From the NCBI GenBank assembly GCA_028583685.1, contig JAMXIF010001253.1, forward strand, positions 78,682,150 to 78,746,149: a stretch of 64,000 nt of DNA. The letters are read 5' to 3'. The notes beneath the pieces were generated by a model. It was given only the letters and a program-made list of their open reading frames with translations, did not search any database and was not told the DNA's origin. A program made the translations under genes and the position numbers. The DNA is from Petaurus breviceps papuanus. Taxonomy: Eukaryota; Chordata; Mammalia; Diprotodontia; Petauridae. Shown here in pieces: positions 44,961-56,649 of the stretch. Each line of letters begins with the position of its first letter. Within the stretch, counting starts at the first letter, position 1.

Positions 44961-46850
44961 CATGAATAATATATATTTAAATAAAAATTTTAAATATATA
45001 TATTTTTAAAATATATGTAAGTGTTTTAATCAAAAATTAGGATTGATCTAATTAACTTTGCTGTGGGTTTATATTTAAATGGCAATTAAGAATAGGTGGG
45101 CTAGATAATCCTTGGAGACATTTGTCTCAATATGGCAATTAATTGGCAAAAAAATAAAATAAAATCTGCCTATTGACTGTTTTAGGAATAAGTTATGGAA
45201 CACTTTTTTTTTTAATGTAACACAGATAACATGACCAGAAACTAGTTAAACAGTATAAGCATTGATATATTGAGTACCTGTCTTGTAATTCATACTGTTC
45301 CAATACTATGTGAGATACAAGAGAAGGAAGAGATCAAACCTGGTGTCGGTATAGAATATTTAGTAAAGAAGGAATGAAAAGCATGAGAAAAGATACAGGG
45401 GTATGTGAATCTCTGACCATAAGTCATGCAGGGTACAGTTATGGAGAGCAGTCTGAAAGGAATGGAGAATATGCTGAGTTATTGAGGGAAATTAGGTTGG
45501 CTTCATAGGATCAAGCTAGAGGCTTCAAAAGATTGACAGAAGAGTTTGTACAAGAAGGCACAAAAAGAAACTTTCTTCCTGTAAAGGTCATCCAGGGATT
45601 CTTTGTAAACTATTCTAATGCAACTTCACAAAAATACTTGAGCATGTATATTTGTCATTTAAAAAATGATTTTGTAAATATGTAAAACAGAAAAAAGGTC
45701 TTTATTCTGGCTATTCACTTCTCAAGTGTAATTTTGCCACAAGCAAGAACAGAATAAAGACCCCCTTTTAATTCATTTCCTTTATTCTGTTATAAAAAAA
45801 GATCTTAAGCTAGTACAGTCCGAGGAGCTACATGTGGTATGTACAGAAATGATACTTCTCCATTAAAGGAGAAAGGCTTCTTCTGGTTTCCATGGGAACT
45901 GCCAACCATCCAGTCCAATTTCTAATAAAGCATCTTAGTTCTTAAATGAAAACCTGTCACATAGACATATTTTCTACTCTTATTTTATGGGAGTCTATTT
46001 TTATAAATGGGCTATAGTATATGTTTTTTTTTTTCTCAGAAGAAAGGGAAATGTTTTTGTAAGAGCATATATAGAAATATGTAAAGTTTTGTTTTATTTT
46101 ATTTCTCATTAATATAATCTTTTCCAAAAAGTTGACTATCATGTGATTCCTGAGAAACATAGGAATCCCAAGAACAATTAAAACAGTTTTTAAGGTTCAA
46201 AACAGCTAGTCCTGGTGATTCAGAAAAGACTTATTGAAGTAAATTGGAGCTTATTAATATTATAGCATATAATAATATACCATTATACCATATTAATATT
46301 ATACCATAGCCTTCCCCTTCAAGTCCTGTGGTAATTTCTTTAAGAAGGAAGTTGCTCAGGTTCTATGCTGATGTATTTACAAACTCTGACCCTTTGTTGT
46401 CTACCGTCTCATCTTCAGCTACTTAGGGAAACCTCTCTGCCTTCTTTTGACAGCTAATTTCTATCCATTCATTCTAGTGAGAAGGAGATACTTTAGTTCT
46501 TTCCCCCCAAACCTCTACCTCAATACTTTGGGTCAGAGCAAGGAGTAATATATAATTCTTATTTTACTTTGCCACTTCCAGAATAATCACTTTGAAGCTC
46601 TTTTTTGTTTGGGGTTCATTCTATGCACATCCTTGTATTTGTACTGTGCCACCCTCCAGGTCACTGTCCTACATTTTTAAGGAGTTTAATACCTGCCTCT
46701 GTACTACTCATTACCTTTATCATAGCCCTTATATTTGGATATTTCTGTATACATATATACATCATAAATATACATAAATATATACATCAGTATATATTTA
46801 ACACTTTGACCTTGGTGCTCATCAACCTCCTCTCTTCTCAATGATTTATA
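44961..46850. other. Unique-looking AT-rich DNA, no gene seen
   Basis: A small L2-like scrap near 45265-45330 (TGAGTACCTGTCTTGTAATTC) and AT-rich runs at 44965-45015. Otherwise nothing recognised. Confidence 0.45.
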
Positions 46851-46996
46851 CCATGTTTCCCTGATAATAAGACACTATCTTATTAATTTTTTTGGACAGA
46901 AAAACACCAGAGGGCTTATTTTCAGGGGAGGGCTTATTTTAATGAACATTGACAGCAATTTTAATAAACAGGTAAATGTGAAAAAAAAATGTACCT

Positions 46997-48288
46997 TTAT
47001 TCAATAATGATCATGTCATCTTCTTCAACAACATCATCATAAGTGTCCATACCCTGAATTCCATCCTGGATGTCTTGCGCCTCCATTTCCTTCAGAAGAA
47101 GTGGACCCAATCTGTCATGTCCAGCAATATAGCTCTCTTTAAATGAATATGTCTTGTCCAGGTAACCTGCTCGTAGTGCCTTGGCGACACAGCTGTCAGT
47201 AATTTTATCCCATGACTTCTTCACCCAAGTCACGACTTCTTGCAGTCAGGGCTTCACAAAGTTTCCACACTGATTTCTTTCCATTCTATTTTCAATGTAG
47301 TCATTGACTTCCATGCGCAAATGGTCCTTGAATGGCTTGTTTATTGCAATATCAAGGGTCTGGAGATAGGCAGTCATTCCTGCAGGAATCATTACTTGAT
47401 CTATTCTTCTCTCTGCAAGGAAGTTCTTCATTTCTTTAGCACGGTGAGTGCTGGCTGAATCCCAGACTATCAGACCTCTTTGGTTACTTCACATAACAAG
47501 TGGAAGCATTAAATCAACCAACTTTCTTATAATGGCTTGTGTACACCAGGCTTTTTCGGTTTCTAGAACGTAAATGTCAGATACACATTCAATCTTATCT
47601 TTCTTGCCCTTACTGATGATTACAGGTGTGGCTTTCTTTCCATCCAAATGAATTGCCAAAACACAGGTGACCCGTGCACTTTCATAGCCAGTGATGGGGA
47701 TGTAGATTGACGTTGCACCCCTGTGATGAATTGTTGTTTGAGATCCTTGTCCCATAAACACTGCAGTTGCATCCATCCATAGCAATCGTTTTGCAGGTTT
47801 GGTACTTGGAAATGTCGATCCTATCAATAAAGGACTTGAATGCAAGTGCATGTTTAATAACTTCAGCATCTTCCAGCTTAAACAGTGTTGTTGATCTTCT
47901 TAGGGACAGTTCATACCGTTGAAGGAAACCGTCCAACCAGTGTTGTGATGCTTTGAATCCTTCTGAGACCATTTCAAACTCTGGTGCCATTGAAAGGGCA
48001 AATGCTTGAATATCAGCCCTGCACACAACCAAGGCCTTTGCTCTCCTGTCAGCAATCCATTCACCAATGAGGATCTCCAAAGGGCTGCCAACCTGATCCA
48101 GACCTGCCCTTTTTCCCTTTTCCCTCATCCACCTGTTGATTGAGGTTATTATAATCTGCTCTCCATTTTCTGACCATTCGAAGATCCAAAAGTTTTTCTT
48201 TACAGAAAACTGCAAGATTCTTGCCATGTGACTCCTCTACAATTGCTTTCTTATACTCAACAGTATAGCTCTTCCTTTTTGTACTCAT
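46997..48288 (-). pseudogene. Transposase of the pogo/Tc2 (DDE_1, CENP-B-like) family, broken
   Basis: Start MSTKRKSYTVEYKKAIVEES at 48288 leads a Brinker-type/HTH DNA-binding domain with VRKWRADYNNL. After a frameshift near 48110 comes a CENP-B-type HTH (LEILIGEWIADRRAKALVV, FKASQHWLDGFLQRYELSLRRSTTL). A second frameshift near 47.79 kb leads into the catalytic core: MDATAVFMG (first D), WDSASTHRAKEMKNF (second D) and MTAYLQTLDIAINKPFKDH (third D). In-frame TGA codons lie near 47.49 and 47.25 kb. It ends VVEEDDMIIIE, a pogo-like acidic tail. About 430 residues, normal for the family. It cut and pasted DNA at TA sites when intact. Confidence 0.92.
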
Positions 48289-48660
48289 GTCTGGGGGTCA
48301 AAACAGACAGAATAATAAAATTATGACCATCAGTCCTTCTTTTCACTCCATCATGCCCCCCGAGTTCTTCTTTTTTCCCCCATCATGCCCTTTTTATCCT
48401 CCATCATGCTCCTTCACTCCCGCTTACATACCGGGTTTTTATGTTGTCCTGCCTCAGCTCTCCTCCGTGGCACTGCTCTCAATGGTGCCAGCAAGAAAAT
48501 CACTGGGGAAGAACAGGATGACGTGCTCACTGCTGCAGCTCTGATTGGATGCAGCTTGGAGCGTGGCGTGCGTTTCACCCAGGGGGGGAGTGGGGGAGCG
48601 GTGCATACAGAGGGTACCGTAATGTAGCGTGTAGTGCAGGGGATCACCTTCACTACAGTA
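48287..48660 (-). promoter_or_regulatory. CpG- and GC-richer leader of the transposon, with a triplicated motif
   Basis: Upstream of the transposase start (reading the minus strand), 48440-48630 is much richer in GC and CpG than the surroundings (CTCCTCCGTGGC, GAGCGTGGCGTGCG), a plausible transposase promoter. 48345-48415 contains three imperfect CATCATGCYC repeats. Promoter function is inferred only. Confidence 0.4.
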
Positions 48661-49239
48661 GCAATCTCAATAGGGCTTATTTTCGGGGGAGGGCTTATTT
48701 TAGAGGAATCTTACACAGTAAGGGTAGGGCTTATTTTCGGGATAGGTCTTATTATCGGAGAAACACGGTAGGTTTAGTACAATTAGTCACATACAGGAAT
48801 GGTCACCACATATAATTGTGCCATCTTCTATTACTCTTGCTCAGGATTTCAAGACACAAATAGTCTCATGCTTAGTTTGTCTAACCACATGGTTTATTGA
48901 GACTAAAATTTAATGTAGCCAAATAAAGAATATTTAAGGTATGTGTTCTCTGAGTCCCTCTTCTCCACCTTGTCCTTGATAAGTCCTGATTCTAAGTTAT
49001 GCAACAGAGGTGATGGTTTTAGACAATCAGCCTTCTCCACATCTTTGCAAGAAAATTCTAAGTGGCCAAGGGAAACTAGGCTAAGGTTTATATGATGTTA
49101 AATTAAGATTGCCAAAGGAAACCTGAAGCTTGTGCAATTATATGATCTGAGGTAAGTATACCCCAGTCACCTATAAATATGCCCTTGTAAGTAACTCAAA
49201 TAAGGATAAATATGTTGTATATAGAATAATGTCAGAGGA

Positions 49240-50070
49240 TATAATTAATGGAGTTTTCAATGATTCTAGTTGTTTCTTCCTGTCTTTGTCCCATCATCCC
49301 TCTAGAGGAGGAATCCCAGTCTGACTAAACTGTATCTCAGTTCTGTGATCTAGAGGGCTGAAGTTAGCTATGTATTATTTCTGCCCCTTTCTACCCATAG
49401 TTACCCTTCTTTTCTTTTCTCCTTCTACCTTATTCCTCCAAAACCTTTATCCCATCCTCAAAGTAAATTCTAGGTCCCCAGTCTCTAACTATTCTATTAA
49501 TCCCTTGCTCTTCTCATACTTCTCTTTGTTCACAGTCTTAACCCAGTAATTTACCTTCTTCTCCATGCTTGAATCCTTTTCTCATTGTCCTATTAACTTG
49601 CATACTCTGCCAGATGAGTTACCCACACCATCTATTTTCTGTGTTTAGAAACCCACATGCTGAAATTCAGTGAAAGAAGTCAAGTAAATGGACAACTTGA
49701 GACTACAAATTCATGTTATCTAATTGAACCTAAACTCTTAATACTATATTGCAGTGCTTTTATTCTTCTCTAATTGACAATATCATGGTACTTACTCTAA
49801 ACAGTTTGGCTAAATCTTTATTTCTCTCCTCATTCCTCCCTTACCGCTTTACTTGCCTCTTATTTTTCTGAGATAATTTATTCCATGCATCATTAGTACC
49901 CTCATCGCGTCAACCTCACTCTCAGTCTCATATTGACCTACACTCTCTTCCTTTACTTCTGTCTCTGAGGATGAAGTAGCTCATTTCCTTATAAAGGTAA
50001 CCACTCAACTTGTGTCCATTATTTTATCCTCTCTTGTGTCCTTTAGGAACTTGTTTTATTAATCATTAGG
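49240..50070 (+). mobile_element. Probable old L2 fragment (between endonuclease and RT)
   Basis: C/T-rich text with GTCAACCTCACTCTCAGTCTC, TCTGTCTCTGAGGATGAAG and TTGTGTCCATTATTTTATCC resembles the L2 ORF2 interdomain region. Divergence is high. Confidence 0.4.
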
Positions 50071-50199
50071 AGCCCCTCTCATAGTTTCAATAATATTTAA
50101 TGCTTTCCTTAGCTCAGAATTATATCTTGTGTCTCCATGCATTTATACAAATTCTACCCCCCATACATAGTAGTCATTTCTTCCTTCCCTCTGTCTCAT

Positions 50200-50515
50200 T
50201 GTTTTTTTCAAAATTCATCTCAAACTCCACCTTCTTTATGGAAACCTTCATGATCTTCCAGGCTGACAGTAATGTTTCCCTCCCAAAAATATGAATATGG
50301 AATATTGATTTATTTCAAATGTAGATAATGAAATATACACACATGAAATATATAATATATACATATTTATATATACTCATATATGTTCATGTCATCTTTT
50401 CCAGGGGAATGTATTTTCCTTGAGGGTAGGAACTATTTTTTGCCTTTACTTGTCTTCTTGGAATCTAGCACAGTGCTTAGCACATAGGAATACTTAAAAA
50501 TGCTGATTTAGCCTT
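50200..50515 (+). mobile_element. L2 LINE 3' end
   Basis: CTCAAACTCCACCTTCTTTATGGAAACC, TTCCTTGAGGGTAGGAAC and CTAGCACAGTGCTTAGCACATAGG are the characteristic L2 3' end. An AT-rich insertion of about 110 bp lies inside. Confidence 0.7.
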
Positions 50516-50574
50516 TCTTTTGGAATGTTCATCTTTCTTGAAGGCTCAGATTAAGTGCTATCTTCTCCATGTTA

Positions 50575-50757
50575 ATAATATCTTTATAATTGGAAGGAGC
50601 CTAGGAATCATTTGTGTCCAACTACTTCGTGTTACAGATGACAAAGGTGAGGCACAAAGAGCTTAAGGGACTTGCCCAGCATTACATAGCTAATAACTTT
50701 CTCTGGTGAGATTAGAATCCAGGACTTCCTGATACCAAGTCTAATATCCTTGCCTGT
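50575..50757 (-). mobile_element. MIR fragment
   Basis: TTACAGATGACAAAGGTGAGGC, GGGACTTGCCCAGCATTACATAGC and GATTAGAATCCAGGACTTCC are in reversed MIR order. Confidence 0.7.
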
Positions 50758-50799
50758 TTTTTTTTTCCCCAATGCCTCTTCCTCTGTCGATTTCTCTTT

Positions 50800-51250
50800 A
50801 AAAGAAAACATATACTTTTTTTACAATTACATGTAGAAATAATTTTTAACATTCCTTTTTTAAAAAAAAAAATTGTGTTCCTAATTCTTCCTACATTCCC
50901 TCCTCCCTCCTTAAGAAATTGAGCAATTTGAAATAGATTATATATGTGCAGTAATGCAAAACATATTTCTATATTGGCCATGTTGAAAAAGAAAACACAA
51001 AACAAAGTAAGAAAAAGAAAGAAATTTGTTTTGAAAAAAGAAAGTATGTTTTGGTCTGCATTCAGACTACATCAGTTCTTTCTCTATAGGTAGATAGCAT
51101 TTTTCATCATCAGACTCAAATTATCTTAGACCCTTGTATTGTTGAAAATAGCTAAGTGGTTCATAGCCGCTCATCATTTAGTATTGCTATTACTATATAC
51201 AATGTTCTCTTGGTTCTGCTCACTTCACTTTGCATTAGTTCTCATAACTA
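50800..51250 (-). mobile_element. L1 3' UTR and ORF2 end, 5'-truncated
   Basis: The minus strand reads GAACTAATGCAAAGTGAAGTGAGC (ORF2 end), then CATTCCCAGAG-like 3' UTR and an A-rich tail at 50.8 kb. It is a typical 5'-truncated insertion. Confidence 0.75.
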
Positions 51251-51359
51251 TGAATTTCTTTATATTTTGTTATCTGTGTGCATATTTTATGCCCTTGTAT
51301 AGGCTGTAAGTCACATAAGGGGAAAGAAAGTTTTGTTTGGATTTTTCCCCAGACCTTAA

Positions 51360-51892
51360 TATTCAGACTATGACTTAGAATCCTTTATTAAATGTTTATT
51401 ATGAGCCAGGCACTGTGTCAGCTGCTGGGGCTACAAACAGGACCAAACAAAATAGGCCTTGCTTTCAAGAAATTTATATTCCAAAAAGGAAAGACAACAC
51501 ATGTAGCTGAGTTATTGGCAGAAAAGGAAGAGTATTTTGGACAGGGGATTCAATGGCAGTGGTAAGTGAATTTTAGGGCAAATCATTGATATATCCTTTC
51601 AGAGGTAGTATTGATTTTATAGGATATCAAATTAGAAGGGTTTTATACAAAAGCAAGAAAATATTAATGATAAGCCTGAAACCAAAACAGGATGATATGA
51701 ATGCACACTTACATGAATGCCCAAGGTTACAGAAGTTCTTCTAGTAGGAGGTAGAAGCTAAAACTGCAGGTACATTAAAAAATAAAACCTAAATATGTAT
51801 ACCATTTCCCAGAAGCATCTTATCTCAATGTCAATCAACAACAAAATTCATTCAGAACCTCTTATATGACAAGTATTATGCTGGGCCCTTGT

Positions 51893-51943
<51 letters not shown>

Positions 51944-52075
51944 GAGTGAAATAATCCCTCTTCTCAAGGAGCTTACATTTTGTTGTAGGAGACAAACAGT
52001 ACATGTATAATTATATTCAGAATAATTAAAATGCATTTAGAATAAAGGGACATGTATGGTGATGTTTGTGCTAAA
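51360..52075 (+). mobile_element. Ancient L2-related 3' fragments flanking a (CA)n tract
   Basis: 51375-51485 (AATGTTTATTATGAGCCAGGCACTGTGTC, TGCTTTCAAGAAATTTATATTCC) and 51845-52000 (TCTTATATGACAAGTATTATGCTGGG, CTCTTCTCAAGGAGCTTACA) are two copies of the same old 3' module seen at 38.0 kb. The second carries (CA)n at 51895-51941. Confidence 0.5.
51895..51941. repeat. (AC)n microsatellite
   Basis: About 23 uninterrupted AC units. Confidence 0.95.
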
Positions 52076-52424
52076 ATTAAAAAAAGACCAGTTAGGAAGA
52101 CCAGTTAATGGGTCATGTGAGTAGCCTAGACAAGAAATGATCAGAGTCTGAGATAATTTAATGACTGGGTGAGAAGAAATGTTTGTGGAGAAAGAAATGA
52201 CAAAATGTTAGAAACTGATTAGATGTGGGGGGTGAGAGAGACTAAATTGAGGATAATTACTGATATAATATCTGGAAGAACGGAGGTACATAAGGCAAAA
52301 TCCATCTGTTGGGAAATTGGCAGAGATTATTATTTGAGTAATTAAAAATTATTTGAAGCATTTTTACTGGACCTAGGGGAGTGCCCAGTGAGGAATTTCC
52401 TCTTCCAGTGCAGATTAGCAGCTT

Positions 52425-52580
52425 CTCTACAATTTATATATTTATGGAGATGAGGCATGAGTAGGTTAGGTGATGTGGTGCCCAGAGTCCCACAACTAGT
52501 GATATAGGACAGATGATGAACTTCAGTCTGGGTCTTCCTGACTCTGAAACCAATTCGCTCTCTATTGTCTCATGCAAAAT
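52425..52580 (-). mobile_element. MIR fragment
   Basis: GGAGATGAGGCATGAGTAGGTTAGGTG, GAGTCCCACAACTAGTGATATAGG and CTTCCTGACTCTGAAACC are in reversed MIR order. Confidence 0.55.
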
Positions 52581-53479
52581 GAATGTGTTTATTGACCAAT
52601 GTGGACTGAATTCGTGACAAAAGATTTGAAAAGCAAGTCAGAGGCTGACTCTGTTTGCCCATGCTGTAAAACTGGCACTAGATGGTCTGCTATACTTACT
52701 TTAGCTTTTTGTTTTGTTTTGTTTTGGGGGGCAGTGGTTGGGATGGGTTAAGAGATTGGACAAGTAGGAAGGATTCTATTAGGCCTACATGTACTTAGAA
52801 TTTATTTCATTTGCATCCATTGAAATCTTGGCTCTAGTATCTATATCTGATAAAGAATAAAATAACTGCATCTCTCTGATTAGGGCTAAACAGAGCTCTC
52901 TTCCCTTTAGTCTTTGACTCTGTGTGTGAATCACCAGTTATATTAGCAATCATTCAGAACCAAAAGAGTGGTCCACTGAGGACATTTTTTTTTAAACCAA
53001 CTGTGGTCTTCTCCCTTTCTGATTTTAGAGCGATTCATTGAGTCTCTTTCCCTCAATATAATTTCTTGAGTAACTATAAAGAGAAGAAAGTATTGGTTTA
53101 TTGTTGATATAGCTGTGGGTGAGGTTTTTCAAAGGGTTCCCTTTAATATTTCTTTAGCTCCATGGACTATGGAATCTTTTATAAGACCAAAAAAACAATT
53201 ATAGTACAATAAAGAAAAATGGCAATTGTAGAAGGGTCAATAATTTAAGATGAATTTTCATTTTTTAAAAAACATTATTTACCTCTATTGAATTCATTGC
53301 TTCAAGTTTTATTACTATTTTTTGAATAAGTAATTCAGACATAGTTTCTATCTTTTAAAGTTTGTTATGTCAGTTAATATTACTTATAGTAATTAGAAGA
53401 TTCTTATTACTTTATTTTCATTATTGATCAATTGATCATCAAGCTCTAGGCTGTTTCTACAGACAAAAACATTAAAAAT
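52581..53479. other. Unique-looking DNA, no gene seen
   Basis: Nothing recognised apart from short T-rich runs. Confidence 0.4.
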
Positions 53480-56345
53480 TTATTTTGGGGGGGACATAGT
53501 TTTTATATTTTGATATCTTTATTTTTTTCATTTTTCAACTGCTTTATTAACTTCTGATTTACATCATTCAATTCTTCCAGATTTTGAGTTACAAATTTTC
53601 TCCCTGTTTTTCCACTATCCACTGCCCCAAAATAGCAGTCCCATAGGATATCCCCTCCTCCAATCTGCTCTCTCCCATATCTTCTCCCATACCCCCTTTG
53701 ACTTTTCTAGTAGGGCATGGTGGATCTCTATGCCCCAGTGCCTGTATATCTTATTTCCCAATTACATGTAATATAGTATTAATAACAGTATATATAGATA
53801 TATATTTTTTTAAACATTGATTTGAAAATTTTGAATTCCAGATTCATTCCCTTCCTCCCTTGTCACCCTCCATTACTGGGAAGATGAGCAGTTCAGTATA
53901 GGTTGTAAATGTGTAGTAAATGCAAAACATTAACATAGTAGATATATTATAAAAGACTGACTATATTTCCCTCCCTAATATTCCACCTCCAACTTGTTCT
54001 ATTCTCTACTTTGATCCCGTCCCTTTTCAAAAGTGGGTGCTTCCAACTTCCATCCTCCCCCAGACTGCCCTCTCTTTCATCATCCCCCCTCTCATCCCCT
54101 TCTCCCCTACTCTCCTGTAGGGTGTATTTCATTCCTTCCCTTAACCAAATTCAATGAGAATAAGGTTGACCCCTTCCCTTTTGCCTACATATTCTTCCCT
54201 TCCATTGTAACCATTTTCTCTTGCCTCTTCTATATGAGATAGTTACCCCATTCTGTCTCTGCCCATCTCCTCTCATTATGTTCCTCTCTCACCTCTTAAT
54301 TTCACCTTTATGTATCATCCTTTCCTATTAAATTGGTCCTGTGCCCTCTATCTATGTATACCTGTAAATGTATATACACATATTCACATATGTATTCATA
54401 TGCCCATATACCCTCATATATAGACATATATATATACATATTTCTATTCCCTTCAATTATTTTTATACTGAGAAAAGTTTCATCAGTTACAATAATCATT
54501 TTTTCCATGTAGGAATGTTAATAGTTCAACTTTGATAAGTTCCTTATGATTGCTTTTCCCTGTTTACCTTCTCATGCTTCTCTTGCTTCTTGTATCTGAA
54601 TGTCAAGTTTTCTATGAAAAAACTCTGGTTTTTTCATCAAGAATACTTGAAAGTCCTCTATTCCACTGAATGACCATATTTTCCCCTGAAACATGATACT
54701 CAGTTTTGCTGGGTAGATGATTCTTGGTTTTAATCCCAGCTCCTTTGCCCCATGGAATATCATATTCCAAGCCCTTCAAACCCTCAGTGTAGAAGCTGCC
54801 AGATCCTGAGTTATCCTGATTGTGTTTCCACAATATTCAAATTGTTTCTTCCTGGCTGCTTGTAATATTCTCTCCTTGATCTGGGAATCCCAGAACCTGG
54901 CTAAATATTCCTAGGAGTTTTCTTTTTGGGATCTTTTTCAGGAAGTGATCAGTGGATTCTTTCAACCTCCATTTTGCCCTCTGGCTCTAAAACATCAGGT
55001 CAGTTTTCATTGAGAACTTCCTGGAGGATGATTTCTAGGTTCTTACTTTACTCATGGCTTTCCGGTAGCCCAGTAATTTTTAAATTATCACTACTGGATC
55101 TATTTTCCAGGTCAGTGGTTTTCCCAATGAGATATTTCACATTGCCTTCTATTCTTTCTTTTGCGTGGATCTGTTTAACAGCATCTTGATTTCTCATAAA
55201 GTCATTAGCTTCCATTTGCTCCAATAATTCTGAAGAAATGGTTCTCCTCAGTGGGCTTTTGAGATTCTTTTTCCATCTGACAAATTTTCTTTTTAAGGCA
55301 TTCTTCTCCTCATTGCCTTTTTGAGCTTCTTTTGCCATTTGAGTTAGTCTGTTTTTTTAAGGGGTTATTTTCCCCAGTCAGGCTGCTGACTTTCATTTTG
55401 TTATTTTCTTTCATCGTTCTCATTTCTCTTCCCAATTTTTCCTCCACTTCTCTTATCTGCTTCTTAAGGTCCTCTAGGGCCTATAACCAGCTCGCATTTT
55501 TCTTTGAAGCTTTTGGTGGAGGAGTTCTGACTTTACTGTCTTCCTCCTCTTCCATGCTTTGATCCTTTTTGTCCCCAAAATAGAAGTCTAATATTGGATA
55601 CTTCTGTTTGCTTTGCTTTCTTTGCCTGGTCATGTTACTACTCAGTTACTTGACTTTTGGGCTTTTTGCCACAGTAGAACTCTGCTACCAGACAGGAGAG
55701 CTTCCTTCCAAATGCTGGGGTTTTCTCAGCTGCCACAGGTATTAGTTGGGTGCCCTCTCTGAGGCCTCCACACGCTCTGGCAAGCTGGTCACACACCCTA
55801 GGACCTCCACCCTAGACCGCAATCCAGATTCAAGCAGGTTAAAGAAAGAGTGATTCCCCCTCAGACTGCTCGCTTGATTCCCTTACACTCTGCAGGACAG
55901 GAGCTGAAGCTTCCATGTGGCAGTGGTTGTGCCGCAGCCCTCAGTGGCTTCTTTCTCCAGTGGCAAAGCCAATGCACTCCCAAGTACTGGTTCCCAAATT
56001 CCACACTGCACTGACCTCTCACTTTGTCCCTATAATATATGTGTTGATAATTCTGTACCACCACAGCTGCTGGTGATCTGGAGTCCTTCCAGCCGGCAGC
56101 TGGTCAGGCCGACCCTGAGGCTAATACCTCAGCATGGAGCTGAGCTCGGCTCCCAGAGCGCTGCACTGGCCAATTCCTGCTGGCCTGCTGAGCTGTCCTC
56201 AGTGGGAAATTAGCTTCTCTGTGTCATTTTGTGGTTTCTGTAGCTCCAAAGTTTGTTCAGAGTCCCCTTTTACATGGATTGGAGGTGGTGAGAGCCAGAG
56301 CCACGCAGAGGTCCTGTTTCTACTCCTCCATCTTGACTCCATCCC
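53480..56345 (-). mobile_element. HAL1-type element (5' UTR, ORF1, 3' UTR; no ORF2)
   Basis: The 5' end is near 56345 (reverse complement GGGGGATGGAGTCAAGATGG). The 5' UTR matches 250-1028 closely. ORF1 occupies about 55.6-54.55 kb, then a purine-rich 3' region (minus strand) continues to 53.5 kb with GGGAGAAAATTTGTAACTC, matching the 3' end of the HAL1 at 22.4 kb. 2.85 kb long; no endonuclease or RT DNA. I did not find a clear target duplication. The open frames of 67-102 codons in the 5' UTR are not conserved. Confidence 0.75.
54560..55600 (-). pseudogene. HAL1/L1 ORF1p remnant
   Basis: 55338-55048 encodes MAKEAQKGNEEKNALKRKF...ELLEQMEANDFMRNQDAVKQ (coiled-coil end) through VKYLIGKTTDLENRSSSDNLKITGLPESHE (RRM start). 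54833-54572 encodes the C-terminal end (YDIPWGKGAGIKTKNHLPSKTEYHVSGEN, the AKELGLKPRI-like block in an adjacent frame). Frameshifts and stops separate these pieces. Confidence 0.82.
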
Positions 56346-56649
56346 CCAAATACAATAAAATTGAAGAATATACATCACCTCTTTCAAAAGTAATAGATGA
56401 AGCACAAGATTCAAACAAAGTTTTGCATGAATGCACAAATAGTTTAATTTTGTCACTTTATTGAAGTAAATTTACTATAAAATTAAGTTTTGTGCTTGTG
56501 CAGGAACCATAAAACTGGATTAAAAGATTTCAAAGAAAAATACTTTAAAATTCAATTCCACAAGTATTTACTATGTGTCTGATAATGTGCCAGAAAGTAT
56601 AAGAATATGGAAGAAATATGAGTATATTTTTTAGGTGTATTTACGATAG

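Larger units (their letters stand above)
46851..48768 (-). mobile_element. Tc1/mariner-superfamily DNA transposon (Tc2/pogo-like), complete ends, dead transposase
   Basis: Terminal inverted repeats CCATGTTTCCCTGATAATAAGAC (left, read in part) and the reverse complement of the right end CCGTGTTTCTCCGATAATAA match over about 23 bp, and TA dinucleotides flank both ends (46849-46850, 48769-48770), the tc1/mariner target. Subterminal GGGCTTATTTTCRGGGGAGG motifs recur at 46911-46945, 48674-48702 and 48726-48741. One transposase pseudogene fills the minus strand. The name Kanga (mammalian Tc2 group) is plausible from ends and protein type, but I cannot confirm it. Confidence 0.9.
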
